Shown here: one piece after another, positions 1 to 8,873 of the stretch
How positions within the stretch are numbered: the stretch's first letter is position 1
Layout: each line of letters opens with the position of its first letter
NCBI GenBank assembly: GCA_015487975.1
Contig: WFOS01000025.1
Span: 1-55,048 of the forward strand
Source: Ardenticatena sp.
Lineage (GTDB): Bacteria > Chloroflexota > Anaerolineae > Ardenticatenales > Ardenticatenaceae
Direction: 5' to 3'
DNA length: 55,048 bases
Notes under the pieces: model-generated
Seen by the model: only the letters and a program-made list of their open reading frames with translations
Databases searched by the model: none
What the model was told of the DNA's origin: nothing
Program-made: the position numbers and the translations under genes

Positions 1-591
1 GCCTCACCCACACCCACCCATACCCCCACGCCAACGCCATCACCGACCTTCACGCCTCGTCCGACGGCCACCCCAACACCGGAAACGCCCACGCCCACGC
101 CAGCCTGGCGCCCATTGGAGTTTCTCGTGCTCGCTCCTGAGCCGTGGTCGGAGCAAGTAGCCACCAGCCGCCTCCTCAGCCGCGTGCGCGACGACGTTAT
201 GCTCCCGACCGGTGCCAAAGGCCAGGTCTATACCGCCCTCGTCTACCGCCACGTGGACGAAGTCACCACCATCCTGGCCCGTGACGCCACCCTGCGCGCC
301 CAGGCCCGTGCCCTGCTGCTCGACCTGCGCCCCCTTTTGAAAGACCTCGTCACCCACCGGCAGCAGAGCCAGGCACGCCTCACTCCGCACCAGGCAGCCC
401 GCCTGCACGCCTTCCTGGGCGGCCTGGCGCGTCAGGCCACCCCCACCTTGCGCGCCGACCTCGCTTGGTGGCGGGCCCACCTGCCCGACTTCGTCGGCTT
501 GACGGCGTGGGAAATCTGGCAGGCGTTGCCTGCTTTGCCCGGCGCTGATCGGACGCTCTACCTGCCCCTTGTCCTCCAAAGCAGGCCCTAA
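1..591 (+). CDS. C-terminal part of a secreted protein (5' truncated)
   Basis: The frame is open from the first base, so the gene starts upstream of the window. The first ~37 codons give a Thr/Pro-rich spacer (repeated TPTPTP-type residues), typical of extracellular linkers. About 150 residues follow that look globular and mostly helical and match no family I recognise. The last residues are [11 protein letters not shown], an aromatic-L-P-L tail that also ends four other exported proteins in this window. I infer an extracytoplasmic protein of unknown function. An internal ATG at 115 is not the likely start, because the linker is continuous with the preceding frame. Confidence 0.7.
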   Translation, partial: ASPTPTHTPTPTPSPTFTPRPTATPTPETPTPTPAWRPLEFLVLAPEPWSEQVATSRLLSRVRDDVMLPTGAKGQVYTALVYRHVDEVTTILARDATLRAQARALLLDLRPLLKDLVTHRQQSQARLTPHQAARLHAFLGGLARQATPTLRADLAWWRAHLPDFVGLTAWEIWQALPALPGADRTLYLPLVLQSRP

Positions 592-739
592 CCAGACATC
601 AAGTCGGCCGTTGCCCGGTAGTTGCTGTCGAGTCCGAATCACTCCGCTTTGTCCCCTGGCGAAGTGGCCTTTTGTGTGCCTTGACAAGATGTGTAAAATG
701 TGCACGCTTGACTTAAAAGTTGTCCAAAGAGGAGAAACC

Positions 740-1152
740 ATGTGGACACATGGCGCACCTCGCGCTCGGCTGGTCCTGGAAAATGGCAGTGTGTGGCACG
801 GCTATGCCTTCGGCGCCGAGGGACCCTGCCTAGGTGAAGACGTGTTCAACACCAACATGACCGGCTACCAGGAAATCATCACCGATTCCATCTACGCGGG
901 CCAAATTGGGAGCATGACGGCCTCCAAATTGGCAACATCGGCATCGATGCCGATCACGACGAGGCCCGACGGGCTTTCCTGTGGATTGAGTCCACGGCGG
1001 CTCAGTGGGTGTTTCGCCAGTAGCAGCCGACCCATCCCTGCCGCCAGCGCGCGCCGCTGCCCCCTTGTTCCACGTGATGGCTTGCGACTTTGGCATCAGG
1101 CGCAACATCCTGCGCCGCTTGGCAAGCCACGACTGCCGCGTCACCGTCGTTT
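740..1152 (+). pseudogene. carA: Degraded carbamoyl-phosphate synthase small subunit (carA remnant)
   Basis: Three CarA-like blocks lie in order but in three frames. The first runs from ATG 740 (after AGAGGAG) to about 919 and carries the family N-terminus with [15 protein letters not shown] and YAGQI. A one-base loss then moves the match to 925-1023 ([18 protein letters not shown]), which ends at TAG 1021. The third block is at 1071-1151 ([15 protein letters not shown]...CRVTVV), the start of the glutaminase half. Only ~45 bases separate blocks two and three where an intact gene has about 240. The rest of the class I amidotransferase domain, with its Cys-His-Glu triad, is missing. An intact CarA is about 360 residues and releases ammonia from glutamine for carbamoyl phosphate. 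Several lesions argue for a true pseudogene, although a poor assembly patch is possible. Confidence 0.8.
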
Positions 1153-1267
1153 GGGCGGCGTATCGTCGAAGCCTTGCTCGAAGAAGCGCGTGAATGACAG
1201 CTGGCGTGGATTTTGCTCTCACGTACCAGATCTCGCTTTTCGAGCGTTTGGGGGGCGGGTGGCACCG

Positions 1268-1456
1268 ATGCACATCTTCCTGCAAAAGGTCTGGCTGGAT
1301 TGCAAAATGTGTCCCAAACGCAATTGGTGCGATGAAATCGCCATGCCGTTGATGCTGGATGAAGAACGTGCCGCACGTGCTGAACGCGAGGATGGGTCAT
1401 CGCTTCCGGTTTCTGTCTGGCAACCGAACCTGATACCAGTGGAGGTGCGCACCTGA
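1268..1456 (+). CDS. Small Cys-containing protein, hypothetical
   Basis: A 62-residue frame starts at ATG 1268 and stops at TGA 1454-1456, sharing its last base with the ATG of the TPR gene (TGATG), which suggests translational coupling. It carries C12-x2-C15-x5-C21 ([10 protein letters not shown]), a possible metal site, followed by an acidic and basic stretch. I do not recognise the family. The frame stays open far upstream through the carA remnant, so the true start is uncertain. Another frame offers ATG 1194 in an ATGA overlap with a stop at 1195, so this may be the 3' part of a longer frameshifted gene. Confidence 0.45.
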   Translation: MHIFLQKVWLDCKMCPKRNWCDEIAMPLMLDEERAARAEREDGSSLPVSVWQPNLIPVEVRT

Positions 1457-2271
1457 TGCCCACAATGCCCACATTCGAAGATGAACTTGCCAAAGCCCGC
1501 CATCTGTTGCAGGCAGACGACCTGGACGACCCGACTGCGGTACGAGAAATTGCCCGCCAGGTGCGCCGATTGGCACGCACTCCGGAGCAAGTGGTGCGTG
1601 TCGTCTTGCTGGAAGCACGCTGGCTGGTCGATGCCGGGCGTTTTGCCGAAGCGCTGCTGGTGCTGGATGAAGCCCAGGGGCGTGTGTACGAAGATGATGT
1701 GCTGCGGGCGGATGTGCTGGCATTGCGGGCGCGTATCCTGGTGCAACAAGGGCATTTGTTGGCGGCGACGCAAACGGCCCATACCGCGCTTGAACACAAC
1801 CCAGCCCACGTGGAGGCGCGTTTGGCCTTGGCAAAGGCGTTCATGACGTTGAGCCAGCCGGAGCATGCCATTCCCCTCTACCACGAAGCCATCCCGCTAT
1901 TGGACGAGGATACCGAACGTGCGCGGGTACACCTGCTGTTGGCGCGTGCGTACCGTGCGGCGGGTGTGCCAGTGTTGGCACGTTTGCATGCCCGTCGTGC
2001 GGTAGAACTGGCACCCCTCGCCCCGCGTGAACACCTGACCGCACTCTGGTATCACCTGTCGAGTATGGATCGCCGCCTCTTCTGGCTGACGCTGATTGCT
2101 GTGGTGCTGATGCTCATCACTGGGCTGTTCGGGCGGATCGAACTCTGGCTGGCGCTGCTGGTAGTGGTGACGTTGCTTGTTGCCGTGGCGAGCGTCAATT
2201 GGCTGAGCACGCCCAGCCTGGAAGCCCATCGGCAAAATGGGCACCTCTCGGAGCAGCGTGTGCAGCGCTGA
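1456..2271 (+). CDS. TPR-repeat protein with C-terminal membrane segments
   Basis: 271 residues. Residues ~50-190 form helical pairs of the tetratricopeptide type: repeated A/L/G/Y positions, for example LLARAYRAAGVPVLARLHARRA and the AALEHNPAHVEARLALAKAF pattern. Two hydrophobic segments follow near 207-245 (FWLTLIAVVLMLITGLF and LWLALLVVVTLLVAVA), so the TPR part probably faces the cytoplasm on a membrane anchor. The start overlaps the previous stop (TGATG). TPR domains bind proteins; no partner can be named here. The neighbours (small Cys protein upstream, HD-Nudix protein 87 bases downstream) do not reveal a pathway. Confidence 0.8.
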   Translation: MPTMPTFEDELAKARHLLQADDLDDPTAVREIARQVRRLARTPEQVVRVVLLEARWLVDAGRFAEALLVLDEAQGRVYEDDVLRADVLALRARILVQQGHLLAATQTAHTALEHNPAHVEARLALAKAFMTLSQPEHAIPLYHEAIPLLDEDTERARVHLLLARAYRAAGVPVLARLHARRAVELAPLAPREHLTALWYHLSSMDRRLFWLTLIAVVLMLITGLFGRIELWLALLVVVTLLVAVASVNWLSTPSLEAHRQNGHLSEQRVQR

Positions 2272-2358
2272 CCGAGTACCTGGCTCTTTGCTGCGTAATC
2301 ATCCTGAAAAAGCCTTGCTCTCGTCTTGTCGGGATCTTGCGTCGAAATCGGAGTGTAC

Positions 2359-3486
2359 ATGCTCAATCCATTCGTGCCGCCGGATGTGCTTTGGGAACGT
2401 TTGTCGAGCACCTTCCCATCATCAACCGCACCAACGTTGGTGCACCGCGCCTATGACGTTGCTTCTCGTGCCCACGCTCACCAGCGTCGCAAAGAAGGCA
2501 CACCCTACCTCGTTCACCCCTTGCGGGTGGCGTTGATTCTTGCCGAAGAACGAGCCATCACTGATGCTGATTTGGTGGCTACGGCGCTCGTGCATGACGT
2601 TGTCGAGGATTCGTCATTGACGATTGCGGATGTGGCCACGCTGGTTTCTCCCGCCGTTGCCGATTTGGTGCGCTGGCTGACCAAGCCGCCCGCCCAAGAT
2701 GGCGACAAAGCCGCACGTGATGCAGCCTACTTCACGGCGTTGTACGATGCGCCACTGGGGGCGCGGCTCGTCAAACTGGCCGATCGCCTCGACAACGTGC
2801 GGTATCTGCATACGGCCTGCGATCCGCGCTGGGCACGTGCCTACCGTGCTGAAACACGCCGCTGGTTGGTGCCACTTGCCGATCGTACAGATGCCTGGTT
2901 TGCGGCACATTTGCGTAGCTACGTTGGCGATGAGACGTTGCAGCCGTGGGAAACCCGCGCGACGCGCACGCTCTATGCCGCCGAACCATGGCTGACATTG
3001 GTGGCGGATACCATCGAGCGCGTGCCCGACGACCCCGCGCCGATAGCCCCGTTCTATCGCATCCAGTCGCCGGAGTACGTGTTGGTGGTGCCGCGCTTTG
3101 CGGATGGGCGCTATCTCACCTTGCGCCAGTATCGTCACGGCATGGGGTGCATTTTTCACCAGTTCCCAGCTGGGGTGGTGGATGCAGGCGAAACCCCGCG
3201 CGTCGCCGCCGAGCGCGAGCTTCTGGAAGAAACCGGCTACACGGCTGCGCGGTGGGTCGCGTTGGGGGCGTATGTCGTGGATGTCAACCGCGGTAGTGGG
3301 CGTGCCCATCTCTACCTGGCCGACGAAATTACGCCGCACGATGGTATGCGCCCTGTATCGGACGATCTGGAAGCACATGAAATGGTCGTCCTCTCGCGTG
3401 AAGAGATTGCTGCACAGATTCGTCTAGGTCTGTTTCACAGCCTGGCGTGTGTGGCTGCTTTTGCTCTAGCAGAGCGCCATCAGTAA
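2359..3486 (+). CDS. HD-domain (SpoT/MESH1-like) phosphohydrolase fused to a Nudix hydrolase
   Basis: 375 residues from ATG 2359, preceded by GGAG five bases upstream; an earlier ATG at 2326 lacks such a site. Residues 28-150 match the SpoT-type HD fold: AHAHQRRKEGTPYLVHPL, HD at 79-80 followed by VVED, and KLADRLDN with D141. Residues ~240-370 are a Nudix domain with the full box G-x5-E-x7-RELLEETG at 271-292. No RelA/SpoT synthetase, TGS or ACT domain is present. HD enzymes of this kind remove pyrophosphate from (p)ppGpp using manganese; Nudix enzymes cleave nucleoside diphosphates linked to X, and the surrounding sequence resembles ADP-sugar pyrophosphatases. Both active sites look complete. 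The substrate is inferred only: alarmone or other nucleotide turnover. Confidence 0.85.
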   Translation: MLNPFVPPDVLWERLSSTFPSSTAPTLVHRAYDVASRAHAHQRRKEGTPYLVHPLRVALILAEERAITDADLVATALVHDVVEDSSLTIADVATLVSPAVADLVRWLTKPPAQDGDKAARDAAYFTALYDAPLGARLVKLADRLDNVRYLHTACDPRWARAYRAETRRWLVPLADRTDAWFAAHLRSYVGDETLQPWETRATRTLYAAEPWLTLVADTIERVPDDPAPIAPFYRIQSPEYVLVVPRFADGRYLTLRQYRHGMGCIFHQFPAGVVDAGETPRVAAERELLEETGYTAARWVALGAYVVDVNRGSGRAHLYLADEITPHDGMRPVSDDLEAHEMVVLSREEIAAQIRLGLFHSLACVAAFALAERHQ

Positions 3487-3519
3487 AACAGAGTTTCGCA
3501 AAAGAGGAGGAAGGAACGT

Positions 3520-4794
3520 ATGGCGGAGAAAGAACGAACCGTCGAAAAAGTCGTGCTGGCGTACTCTGGAGGATTGGATACGAGTGTCATCGTCCCCTGG
3601 CTGAAAGAAAACTTCGACTGTGAAGTCATCTGCTTCTGCGCCGACCTGGGGCAGGAGGAAGAACTGGCTGGCTTGGAAGAAAAAGCGCTGGCCAGTGGTG
3701 CCGACAAAGTCTACATCGAAGACCTGCGTGATGAATTTTTGACCGATTTCATCTTTCCCATGATGCAGGCCGGCGCTATGTATGAGCGCAAATACTTGCT
3801 GGGGACAGCCGCTGCTCGTCCCCTGATTGCCAAGCGACAGGTGGAAATTGCCGAGCTGGAAGGGGCGGATGCGGTGGCGCACGGCGCGACCGGCAAAGGC
3901 AACGATCAGGTGCGCTTCGAGCTCACCTACAAGGCGCTCAATCCAAAGTTGAAAGTCATCGCCCCGTGGCGGCACCCCAAATGGCATATCCGCAGCCGTG
4001 AAGACGCGCTGGCCTACGCGCGTGAACATGGTGTGCCCGTGCCACATACCGAAAAGAGTATTTACAGCCGCGATGCGAACCTCTGGCACATCAGCCATGA
4101 AGGGGGCTTGTTGGAAGACCCTTGGAACGAACCCGAAGAAGAGATGTATCAGTGGACCGTTTCACCAGAAGCGGCCCCCGATGCGCCCGAATACATCGAA
4201 ATCGACTTCGTGGAAGGGGTGCCGAAAAAACTGAACGGGCGTGCACGTGGTCCCGTGGAGTTGATGAAGGAATTGAACGAGATTGCTGCTCGCCATGGCA
4301 TTGGGCGGGTCGATCTGGTCGAGAACCGCCTGGTGGGCATGAAATCGCGTGGTGTGTACGAAACCCCGGGGGGCACGATCCTCTACGCCGCCCACCGCGA
4401 ACTCGAATCGTTGACGCTCGACCGCGAGACGATGCACTTCAAGGATATGGTGGCCATCAAGTACGCCGATTTGGTGTACAACGGGCAGTGGTTCACGCCG
4501 CTGCGTGCCGCGTTGGATGCGTTCGTCGCCAAAACCCAAGAAAACGTCACTGGCACGGTGCGGCTGAAACTGTACAAAGGCAATATCATCGTGGCTGGCC
4601 GCAAAGCGCCACGCAGCCTCTATCGCGAAGATTACGCTTCGTTTGGCCAAATGGATGTGTACGACCAGAGCGACGCCGAAGGCTTCATCAACCTCTTTGG
4701 GTTGCCGCTCAAGGTCGAAGCGTTGGTGGATATGGAAGGCGGTGCGCCCAACAAGTGGCGTGCTCCCGATTACAGCAAATTCAAGCGCGACTGA
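3520..4794 (+). CDS. argG: Argininosuccinate synthase
   Basis: 424 residues (family usually ~400). It joins citrulline and aspartate with ATP to give argininosuccinate in arginine synthesis, in the cytoplasm. The N-terminal P-loop-like [15 protein letters not shown] binds ATP. The body contains [15 protein letters not shown] for citrulline/aspartate binding, [17 protein letters not shown], and [10 protein letters not shown] strong AGAGGAGGAAGG lies just upstream of ATG 3520. It follows the HD-Nudix gene by 33 bases and precedes a stem-loop. argJ (6615) and argH (16757) are on the same strand further on, so the arginine genes are linked but interrupted. Confidence 0.97.
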   Translation: MAEKERTVEKVVLAYSGGLDTSVIVPWLKENFDCEVICFCADLGQEEELAGLEEKALASGADKVYIEDLRDEFLTDFIFPMMQAGAMYERKYLLGTAAARPLIAKRQVEIAELEGADAVAHGATGKGNDQVRFELTYKALNPKLKVIAPWRHPKWHIRSREDALAYAREHGVPVPHTEKSIYSRDANLWHISHEGGLLEDPWNEPEEEMYQWTVSPEAAPDAPEYIEIDFVEGVPKKLNGRARGPVELMKELNEIAARHGIGRVDLVENRLVGMKSRGVYETPGGTILYAAHRELESLTLDRETMHFKDMVAIKYADLVYNGQWFTPLRAALDAFVAKTQENVTGTVRLKLYKGNIIVAGRKAPRSLYREDYASFGQMDVYDQSDAEGFINLFGLPLKVEALVDMEGGAPNKWRAPDYSKFKRD

Positions 4795-4810
4795 GTACGC
4801 TGGACAACGA

Positions 4811-4847
4811 CGGCGGTGGGGCACAAGCACCCACCGCCGCCTCTTTG
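4811..4847 (+). terminator. Stem-loop after argG
   Basis: A perfect 10-bp stem (4811-4820 with 4830-4839) and a 9-base loop stand 16 bases after the argG stop. Only CCTCTTT follows rather than a real U-tract, so termination may be partial or Rho-assisted. Confidence 0.55.
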
Positions 4848-4874
4848 ACAATCACACAATGGAGAAGGAGAAAG

Positions 4875-6593
4875 ATGCTGAAGCGTGGTCTGGCTGGTTT
4901 AGGTGCACTAGCACTGGTCAGTGGTGTGATCTGGCCCCGCCGTCGCCGCTTGCTGGCACAATGGCTCGAACTCCCTCCACCCCGCTACGATGTGGCCGTC
5001 GAACGTGGCCTTGCTCTCCCCATGCCCGACGGTGTGCGTCTCTACGCCGACCGCTATTACCCCAAAGCGCCAGGTGCGTTCCCGACCATTCTCATCCGCA
5101 CGCCATACGGGCGTCGCCCAACGGGCATTTCGGGCTTGTTCATGGGCTTTGCCATCGAGCGGTTGGTGGAACGGGGCTACAACGTGGTAGTGCAAGATGT
5201 GCGGGGTCGCTTCGACAGCGAAGGTGAGTTCGTCCCCTTCTTCCAGGAAGAAGCCGACGGACGCGCGACCCTCGACTGGATTGCGCAACAACCTTGGTTC
5301 GAGGGCAATCTGGCAACCTGGGGCGCCAGTTACCTGGGCTACACCCAGTGGGCACTTGCACCTGATGCGCCCCCCTTCCTGAAAGCCATGGTGCCCATGA
5401 TCACATCTGCCAGCGCACGCATTTTCATGGAACGGGTGTTTGGGCTGGAAGTGTTGTTGCGCTGGCTCGTCTTGCTGGCGCTTCCCACACGTGGCCGCCT
5501 GCCGGTGTGGGAATCGCTGGCGTTGATGCTACGCGCCGGGCGCATCGTGGAAAAAGCGATCTGGCATTTGCCGGTAGGGGAAGCCGACCTGGTCGCAACG
5601 GGGCAACCCGTACCCTTCTTCCGCGAATGGATGCGACACGAGGATGAAAACGACCCCTATTGGGAACCCATCCAGTGGGGCAAACGCATGGACCGTGTGC
5701 ATGCCGCGGTGCATTGGATTGGGGGCTGGTACGACTTCTTCCTCTACGCCATGTTGCAGGATTATCGCCAGATGCGCGCACTCGGCCAACGCCCCTACCT
5801 CACGATTGGGCCGTGGCACCACCTCTCGAACGATGGCATGGTGCTGCGCGTGCGCGAGACCCTGGCCTGGTTCGATGCACATTTGAAAAACGACCCGCGC
5901 CACCTGCGCGAAAAACCGGTGCGCGTGTACGTGATGGGTGCGGACGAATGGCGCGATTTCGACGACTGGCCGCCGCCAGAAGCACGCCCACGCCGTTTCT
6001 ACCTGCACCCTGACCATACGTTGCGCCCTACCCAGCCTGAAAACGACGCCTTCCCGAGCGTCTATCGCTACGACCCTGCCGACCCCACACCTGCGATTGG
6101 CGGTGCCCTCTTCGACCCCTCGAAAGCGGGTATGCGCGAAAGTAGCGAGCTGGAAGCCCGTCACGATGTCCTACTCTTTACGTCGCCGCCACTCGACACC
6201 GACCTGGATGTCATTGGCGATGTGCGTGTGGTGCTCTACGTTCGCTCAAGCGCCACGCATACGGACTTTGTGGCGCGACTTCACGATGTGCATCCTGATG
6301 GCAGTTCCTACAACATTTGCGAAGGCATGTTCCGCGTGACGCCCGACGTGGTCGAAACGGTGGACGAAGGGTTGTGGCGGATCGAAATCGATTTGTGGGG
6401 AGTGGCGCACCGCTTCAAACGGGGGCACCGCTTGCGCCTGGTGATTGCCAGCGCCCTCTTCCCACGCTTCAACCGCAATTTGAACACTGGCGAACCCGTT
6501 TCGACGGGAACGCGCATGGTGGTCGCCGAGCAACGTGTCTATCACGATGCGTCTCACCCCTCGTATCTCGAAGTTTCTGTTGTCGAAGATTGA
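4875..6593 (+). CDS. CocE/NonD-family alpha/beta hydrolase (X-Pro dipeptidyl-peptidase-like)
   Basis: 572 residues from ATG 4875, preceded by GGAGAAGGAG. An N-terminal hydrophobic segment (AGLGALALVSGVIW) followed by PRRRR looks like a signal anchor. The S15-type alpha/beta hydrolase core has VVVQDVRGRFDSEGE, the nucleophile elbow GASYLGYTQW, the acid in GGWYDFF and the histidine in GPWHH. A C-terminal jelly-roll (PPLDTDLDVIGDVRVVLYV onward) completes the usual architecture. Such enzymes hydrolyse esters, amides or X-Pro peptides; the substrate cannot be read from sequence. It sits between argG and argJ with no obvious link to arginine. Confidence 0.88.
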   Translation: MLKRGLAGLGALALVSGVIWPRRRRLLAQWLELPPPRYDVAVERGLALPMPDGVRLYADRYYPKAPGAFPTILIRTPYGRRPTGISGLFMGFAIERLVERGYNVVVQDVRGRFDSEGEFVPFFQEEADGRATLDWIAQQPWFEGNLATWGASYLGYTQWALAPDAPPFLKAMVPMITSASARIFMERVFGLEVLLRWLVLLALPTRGRLPVWESLALMLRAGRIVEKAIWHLPVGEADLVATGQPVPFFREWMRHEDENDPYWEPIQWGKRMDRVHAAVHWIGGWYDFFLYAMLQDYRQMRALGQRPYLTIGPWHHLSNDGMVLRVRETLAWFDAHLKNDPRHLREKPVRVYVMGADEWRDFDDWPPPEARPRRFYLHPDHTLRPTQPENDAFPSVYRYDPADPTPAIGGALFDPSKAGMRESSELEARHDVLLFTSPPLDTDLDVIGDVRVVLYVRSSATHTDFVARLHDVHPDGSSYNICEGMFRVTPDVVETVDEGLWRIEIDLWGVAHRFKRGHRLRLVIASALFPRFNRNLNTGEPVSTGTRMVVAEQRVYHDASHPSYLEVSVVED

Positions 6594-6614
6594 CCAACGA
6601 CGAAGGAGCAGCCT

Positions 6615-7817
6615 ATGCGCTACCTGACCGATGTACCGGGGTTTCGCGCGTGTGGTGTCCATGCCGGGCTCAAGCCCGATGGGGCGCTCGACATGGCCAT
6701 GATCGTCAGCGACCGCCCATGTGTCGCTGCCGCCGTCTTCACCCAAAACCTGGTGAAGGCCGCTCCTGTGCTCTACGACATGGCCTTGCTCGAACGCACG
6801 CGCGATGTGCGGGCCGTGGTGGTGAACAGCAAAAACGCCAATGCCGTCACGGGGGAACAGGGCCTGCGTGATGCCGAGGAAATGGCGCGGCTCACTGCCG
6901 AAGCACTGGCATTGCCCGAAGAGACGGGCGTCTTCGTGATGAGCACGGGCGTGATTGGTGTCCCGCTGCCCATGAACAAAATCGCGTATGGCATTACGCT
7001 GGCAACCCAAATGCTCGATGACACCCCCGAAGCCGCTCAGGCCGCTGCGCGTGCCATCATGACCACTGACACACGCCCGAAGATGGCGTCGACCACGCTG
7101 GCGCTGAACGAGACGGCCATCACGTTGGCAGGCATTGCCAAAGGGGCGGGCATGATCCACCCCAACATGGCCACCATGCTGGCGTTCATCGTGACCGATG
7201 CGCGCATCACCACCGAGGCGTTGGATGCCGCCTTGCATGATGCCGTCGAACGTTCCTTCAATGCCATCAGCGTGGATGGCGATACCAGCACGAACGATAC
7301 CTGCCTGGTGTTGGCGAATGGGGCAGCAGAGAACACACCCATCACACTCGAGAGCCCCGCGTTTGCGGCATTTCGCGAAGCGCTGACGGCTGTTTGCATT
7401 GACCTTGCCAAACAAATCGCCTTCGATGGCGAGGGCGCAACCAAACATGTGACCATCCACGTGCGCAATGCGGGGAGTTTCGAAGCCGCACGCCAGATTG
7501 GGCGCACCATTGCCACCTCGCCACTGGTGAAAACGGCGCTCTTTGGGCGCGATGCCAACTGGGGACGCGTGCTCGCCGCCGCAGGGCGGGCGGGTGTGCC
7601 GTTCGACCCCAACCGCGCCAGTCTCTGGTTTGGCCCGTTGCAGGTGCTCGCCGATGGGAAACCGCTCCCGTTCGATGAAGAAGATGCCTTGCAAATTTTG
7701 TCGAAAGTTGACATAACAATCGATCTCGATGTTGGTGGTGAACCAGGTGATGCTACCGTCTGGACCTGTGATTTTTCATATGACTATGTCTCCATCAATG
7801 CCGAATATCGCACATAA
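6615..7817 (+). CDS. argJ: Bifunctional ornithine acetyltransferase / N-acetylglutamate synthase
   Basis: 400 residues, full length. ArgJ moves the acetyl group from N-acetylornithine to glutamate, recycling it, and in bifunctional forms also uses acetyl-CoA. The self-cleavage region KGAGMIHPNMATMLAFI is present, with the nucleophile Thr at residue 187. Other family signatures are VVVNSKNANAVTG, SVDGDTSTND and LFGRDANWGRV. The start ATG 6615 follows GAAGGAGC and lies 21 bases after the hydrolase stop. It belongs to the linear acetylated arginine route with argG and argH. Confidence 0.96.
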   Translation: MRYLTDVPGFRACGVHAGLKPDGALDMAMIVSDRPCVAAAVFTQNLVKAAPVLYDMALLERTRDVRAVVVNSKNANAVTGEQGLRDAEEMARLTAEALALPEETGVFVMSTGVIGVPLPMNKIAYGITLATQMLDDTPEAAQAAARAIMTTDTRPKMASTTLALNETAITLAGIAKGAGMIHPNMATMLAFIVTDARITTEALDAALHDAVERSFNAISVDGDTSTNDTCLVLANGAAENTPITLESPAFAAFREALTAVCIDLAKQIAFDGEGATKHVTIHVRNAGSFEAARQIGRTIATSPLVKTALFGRDANWGRVLAAAGRAGVPFDPNRASLWFGPLQVLADGKPLPFDEEDALQILSKVDITIDLDVGGEPGDATVWTCDFSYDYVSINAEYRT

Positions 7818-7886
7818 GGGCGCGTGCCTTGCCCGCAGGTGGCACAGGCGGCCCACACGACGAATCATACGACAGGAGCGTGAAAG

Positions 7887-8870
7887 ATGGAGTATCGTAC
7901 ACTGGGGCGTACCGGCCTAAAAGTTTCCGAGTTGTGTTTGGGGACGATGCAATTCGGCTGGACGGCCGATGAAGCCACCTCGTTCGCAATTCTGGATGCG
8001 TTCTACGAAGCCGGGGGCAACTTCATCGACACGGCCGATGTCTATTCGCGGTGGGCGCCCGGCAATCCGGGGGGCGTCTCCGAAGCAATCATCGGCCGCT
8101 GGATGAAAGCCCGTGGCAATCGCCGCGAAATCGTTTTGGCGACGAAGGTGCGTGGTCGCATGTGGGATGGTCCCAATGGCGAAGGCTTGAGCCGCGCCCA
8201 TATCATGCAGGCGGTGGAAGAGAGCCTGCGCCGCTTGCAAACCGACTACATCGACCTCTACCAGGCGCATGCCTTCGATGCCACCACCCCCATCGAAGAA
8301 ACCATGCGGGCATTCGAGGATCTGGTACGGCAGGGCAAAGTGCGCTACGTTGGCGCGTCCAACTACCCGGCATGGCGGCTTGCCGACGCAGTCGCAGTGA
8401 GTGAGTGTCATGGCTGGGCGCGGTACGAGTCGCTCCAACCGCACTACAACCTGGTACACCGTGCCGAATTCGAGCGCGAACTCAAACCCTTCTGCGAAGC
8501 ACACGGGCTGGGCGTCATTCCATACAGCCCGCTGGCCGGTGGATTTCTCACGGGCAAATACCGCCGCGATGCGCCCTTGCCCCCCAGCGCACGTGCCGAT
8601 AGCGTTCGCCGACGCTACTTCGAAAGCGAAACGGCCTGGAACGCGCTGGAAACCGCGCAGGCGATTGCTGCCGAGCGTGGCATCACCGTGACGCAGGTGG
8701 CGCTAGCCTGGTTGTTGACCCAACCGGTCGTGACTGCCCCAATTATTGGCGCAAACAACGTGCAACAATTGCAAGAAAGCCTGGGCGCAGCTGGTGTGCG
8801 CCTGACCTCGGATGAGATGGAACGGTTGAACCAAGCCAGTGGTGGTGAATTCCATTGGAACGATGCCTGA
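7887..8870 (+). CDS. Aldo/keto reductase
   Basis: 327 residues, a complete (beta/alpha)8 NADPH-dependent oxidoreductase. The catalytic tetrad can be placed: Asp in NFIDTADVY, Tyr of the same motif, Lys in LATKVRG and His in LYQAHAFD. The cofactor-binding C-terminus is [14 protein letters not shown]. It resembles the Tas / YajO-like group acting on carbonyls with broad specificity. ATG 7887 follows ACAGGAGCG. The gene ends three bases before the ProRS-like gene, suggesting a shared transcript. The substrate is unknown. Confidence 0.92.
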   Translation: MEYRTLGRTGLKVSELCLGTMQFGWTADEATSFAILDAFYEAGGNFIDTADVYSRWAPGNPGGVSEAIIGRWMKARGNRREIVLATKVRGRMWDGPNGEGLSRAHIMQAVEESLRRLQTDYIDLYQAHAFDATTPIEETMRAFEDLVRQGKVRYVGASNYPAWRLADAVAVSECHGWARYESLQPHYNLVHRAEFERELKPFCEAHGLGVIPYSPLAGGFLTGKYRRDAPLPPSARADSVRRRYFESETAWNALETAQAIAAERGITVTQVALAWLLTQPVVTAPIIGANNVQQLQESLGAAGVRLTSDEMERLNQASGGEFHWNDA

Positions 8871-8873
8871 GCC

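Noticed and set aside
1..120. Repeat array in the Thr/Pro coding stretch
   Set aside because: It is low-complexity protein linker (ACC/CCC codons), not a CRISPR or tandem repeat with fixed units.
569..1456. A single 295-residue reading frame spanning the carA region
   Set aside because: Only its first ~60 codons match CarA; the rest reads other frames of the remnant and is low-complexity Arg/Pro, so it is not one protein. Its last 62 codons are kept as a separate small gene.
4122..4874. N-terminal extension of the CocE-type hydrolase
   Set aside because: It overlaps argG in another frame, is Arg-rich and has no homologous features. A clear ribosome site precedes ATG 4875.
6246..7694. 482-residue minus-strand frame across the hydrolase and argJ
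   Set aside because: Antisense to argJ and the hydrolase; His/Gly/Arg-rich shadow sequence.
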